Below are positions 44,320-46,502 of a stretch of DNA of 46,502 nt, one piece after another. The DNA comes from a virus. How positions within the stretch are numbered: the first letter of the stretch is position 1; every line of letters starts with the position of its first letter. The notes under the pieces were generated by a model. The model worked only from the letters and a program-made list of their open reading frames with translations. It did no database searches and had not been told where the DNA came from. The stretch is taken from IMG/VR virus record IMGVR_UViG_3300012685_000007, positions 1 to 46,502 of that record; one strand, given 5' to 3'. The position numbers were made by a program, and so were the translations under genes.

Positions 44320-46068
44320 CTAGCCAGCCTGGATACCGGTAATAGCACCCTGCCATGCCGGAGCGTGGCAGAAGAACGTGCCGAACCAGTACGTAGAGAA
44401 GTCGTAACTGAGCTGATTTACAGGCCAGCTGATACCCATGTAATCCTGAACGTTGCGGTATTCCCAGCAAGAGGGGACCTCAGAGTTCGGGAACGGGAGG
44501 GTATGAGTCAGAATCGACGCAGTGCCCTGGGGCCAGTACGGGTGGACTTCAAGGTCAACAACCTTGCCAGTCGCTTCGTTCTGGATAGCAGTGACAATCT
44601 GGCCGATCTGGTGGCCACCGGCGCCGTCCGCATCGATCGTGACACGGAAGCCGGTAGACGTCGAGCCCTTGAGCAGATCCGAGAGCTGGATACGGTCGTT
44701 AGCGTTAGTCAGAATCGCATCCGGGTTAGCCAGATTCTTAGCGTACATCGTCGCAAAAGCCTTCTGGAATTCGGTACCAGGGTTAGTGGTAGAGAACTTA
44801 CCAGCGATGTTCGTAGTGTAACCTGAGTTAGCGCCGAGCGTGACCGGGAGAATACCGTCGTAACCAATCGACTGAGCAGAAGTGTCAGCGGTCGGGGCGG
44901 TAGCACCAGACGACGGAATCGGACCAAGCACAGTGTAAGCAGGGGCGGTAACCGTGGTCGAGTTAGTGAAAGCACCCGCGTACGCGCCCGTAGCCGCCAC
45001 AAAGAACGAGGTAGCGTTAGTAGCAGCGGTAGCGGAAACGTACACCTGGTAGCCTACAGCGCCCGGGACAGCAGTCCACGCGACGTTGATAACACCGCCA
45101 GACGTGGTCGTCACAGCAGACGAGAACGTCGAAGCAGAGGTACCAAATCCGGAGACAGTGGCAACCGAAACGAACGTAGTCGTCGAGACACCCAGAGAGC
45201 CGCCACCAGCCGCCGGAGTAACAGCGACCGTAGCCGGAGCCGCAAGGACGCCCGAGTAGCCGTTACCAGCAGTACCGCGACCATAAACAGTCATACGCTC
45301 TTCCGCGAGGAACGAAGCGTACATCGTGCTAGTCTGAGAAAGCTGGCGAGCGTCCTGGAAACCCTGTCCAGCAAAGAACGCCGACCAAGTAACCTCGTCC
45401 GACAGACCAAACTGGAAGTACTTAGCCAGCTGATCCTGACCGGTGTAGCTGATCTTCGGGGGGCGGTTGTAGTACAGCGCGTTAGCAGAGCCAGAAACAT
45501 CAAAACGGTTCTGCGTGGTGTCCGCAACACCCGGGTGAATCAGCGGAAGACCGGTACCCGTCTGAGCGTTGGTAAATCCAGTGATCTGCTTATACTGGAA
45601 CGAGGTGCCGACACCCTGAGTACGCGGGAAACGATTGCGAAGCGGGGTATCAATCGGCACCAACTCTTCAGCAGGCGCCTTAAGGTCGGTCAGAACCAGG
45701 CCAGTGTTAACCGGCGAGGTGAGAGAGATATCCTTCTGGATATCCATAGTGCCCAGCGAGTTCTGAATAGAAGCCAGCTGATCAGCACCGAGTGCTTTGT
45801 TAATCGTGTCGTTTGCCAGAAGCGAACGAAGCTGAGCAGCGTGATCCTCGGTCTTCTCGACCTGGATCAGAGTCTGACCACTATCAGCCTTGGTCTGATT
45901 CGAGATTCGGAGATTACCCCGAACAGTCTGACCCGAGGAGTTAAATTCGCCCCACGGGGCGTCGGTCAGAGCCTGCTTATAGCGATCAAACCTCTGGGAC
46001 TTCTCGATAGGCGTTTCATCCGCCCCACCGAACAACGCGGTAGTCGCGTCGGCTTTCTTGCGAGCCAT
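44320..46068 (-). CDS. Major capsid protein (HK97 fold) with Ig/FN3-like insertion
   Basis: A 582-aa protein between protease-scaffold and connector genes. Residues 1-115 are helical and charged, like a delta domain to be cleaved. Residues 120-275 (RNRFPRTQGVGTSFQYK, STMYASFLAEERMTVYG) and 400-582 (PDAILTNANDRIQLSDLL, DFSTYWFGTFFCHAPAW) form the HK97 body. Residues about 279-385 are a Thr/Ala/Val-rich module with INVAWTAVPGAVGYQVYVS, typical of fibronectin III/Ig-like domains. The insertion would stand on the head surface. Assignment by order and pattern. Confidence 0.85.
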   Translation of the reverse strand: MARKKADATTALFGGADETPIEKSQRFDRYKQALTDAPWGEFNSSGQTVRGNLRISNQTKADSGQTLIQVEKTEDHAAQLRSLLANDTINKALGADQLASIQNSLGTMDIQKDISLTSPVNTGLVLTDLKAPAEELVPIDTPLRNRFPRTQGVGTSFQYKQITGFTNAQTGTGLPLIHPGVADTTQNRFDVSGSANALYYNRPPKISYTGQDQLAKYFQFGLSDEVTWSAFFAGQGFQDARQLSQTSTMYASFLAEERMTVYGRGTAGNGYSGVLAAPATVAVTPAAGGGSLGVSTTTFVSVATVSGFGTSASTFSSAVTTTSGGVINVAWTAVPGAVGYQVYVSATAATNATSFFVAATGAYAGAFTNSTTVTAPAYTVLGPIPSSGATAPTADTSAQSIGYDGILPVTLGANSGYTTNIAGKFSTTNPGTEFQKAFATMYAKNLANPDAILTNANDRIQLSDLLKGSTSTGFRVTIDADGAGGHQIGQIVTAIQNEATGKVVDLEVHPYWPQGTASILTHTLPFPNSEVPSCWEYRNVQDYMGISWPVNQLSYDFSTYWFGTFFCHAPAWQGAITGIQAG

Positions 46069-46085
46069 GGTATTAGAGCCCTTTC

Positions 46086-46502
46086 TTAGGCATTGCCGTC
46101 GAGCTTCAAGAGCTCAGCTTCAGCGACAACAAGGCGTTCGCGATAGCCTTTTTGCATATCTCCGCCGGTTACGGCGATAGAACGCTGACAAAGGTCGATC
46201 TCACGGTGCAAGCTGTCTGCTTTAGCAGAGACGGCGGTTTGATTGGTAGTGCGGGTACGAGCCGGACCACCGGGCCTAGGGGTTTCCAACACCTTCGTCA
46301 TCTCAGCCTTGACGATTTCGAGTTCGTCCTGATAAGGCTTAACGGCCTTTGTGATGGCATCCTCAAGTAGCGCGGTAATGTCGCTCTTGGTCAACGTCTC
46401 TTCCGAGTCGTCTCCCTTGTTCAGAGGCTCAACAGCAACCTCTGGAGTTTCGGGAATAGGCTCCGCAACAACAGGAGCTTCATCGGTTTTAGTGACAGCG
46501 TC
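46086..46502 (-). CDS. C-terminal part of the protease-scaffold protein (continues at base 1)
   Basis: An open frame from 46502 to the stop at 46086, 138 codons. It has no start here and joins in frame to the gene at 1-882 if the window is circular. The sequence is acidic and Pro/Thr/Glu-rich, then a coiled-coil-like helix (DITALLEDAITKAVKPYQDE, ELEIVKAEMTKVLE), a Pro/Arg linker and a final helix (KADSLHREIDLCQRSIA). This fits a scaffold tail. It lies 17 bases before the capsid ATG, as scaffolds do. Confidence 0.75.
   Translation of the reverse strand, partial: DAVTKTDEAPVVAEPIPETPEVAVEPLNKGDDSEETLTKSDITALLEDAITKAVKPYQDELEIVKAEMTKVLETPRPGGPARTRTTNQTAVSAKADSLHREIDLCQRSIAVTGGDMQKGYRERLVVAEAELLKLDGNA

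Noticed and set aside
1-46502. CRISPR array, insertion sequence or direct terminal repeats
   Set aside because: No regularly spaced repeats, no transposase and no shared sequence at the two window ends were seen by eye.

Overview
The window reads as the complete genome of a tailed phage (siphovirus type) that probably infects an actinobacterium. This rests on several features: a DUF1906 (Rv2525c-like) endolysin, DUF6011 and FDxHR zinc-finger proteins, actinophage-style head and tail genes, and several early genes whose -10 box lies about 6 bases before the ATG, as in leaderless actinobacterial mRNAs. The host genus cannot be read from the sequence. No integrase, excisionase or partition gene was found, so a lytic life style is the simplest reading. 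The two window ends join in frame inside one gene (protease-scaffold). The molecule is therefore probably circularly permuted or was assembled as a circle, cut here at an arbitrary point.

Layout: (1) 10085 down to 1, continuing 46502 down to 30874, is minus strand. Running leftward from about 10 kb it holds an XRE-type regulator, a structured non-coding island, an adhesin-like protein, a set of small mostly zinc-binding proteins, a tRNA-Trp, the terminase subunits, portal, MuF-like protein and the protease-scaffold. Across the join follow the major capsid protein, decoration-like proteins, connector, terminator, major tail protein, tail chaperones, tape measure, one giant hub/minor tail protein, fibre-like proteins, and the lysis genes (endolysin, holin). 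(2) 10394-30817 is plus strand: about 55 tightly packed early genes. They include a Cas4/AddB-like nuclease, primase-polymerase/helicase, endonuclease VII, a DEDD exonuclease, family A DNA polymerase, RNA ligase, MazG, a SLOG protein, an HNH homing endonuclease, a HAD phosphatase and many small unknowns. (3) A three-gene plus-strand cassette (4719-5509) with its own promoter and terminator sits between the terminase genes and looks like a moron.

The two transcription arms diverge from 10086-10393. That region holds a 29-bp alternating purine-pyrimidine tract, palindromes, AT-rich DNA and repeated TTCTGA motifs, and is a candidate control region and possibly a replication origin. The arms converge on a strong bidirectional terminator at 30826-30867. 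Early genes are translationally coupled through overlaps of the ATGA, GTGA, TTGA and apparently CTGA type.

The least explained parts are the multi-hairpin RNA candidate at 9450-9600 (two GNRA tetraloops, read on plus while its neighbours are minus); a 47-48 base double-hairpin element found twice, each copy starting exactly at a stop codon; substituted active-site positions in the DNA polymerase; and the small-protein sets. Functions marked as inference rest on family resemblance read by eye, without database searches.
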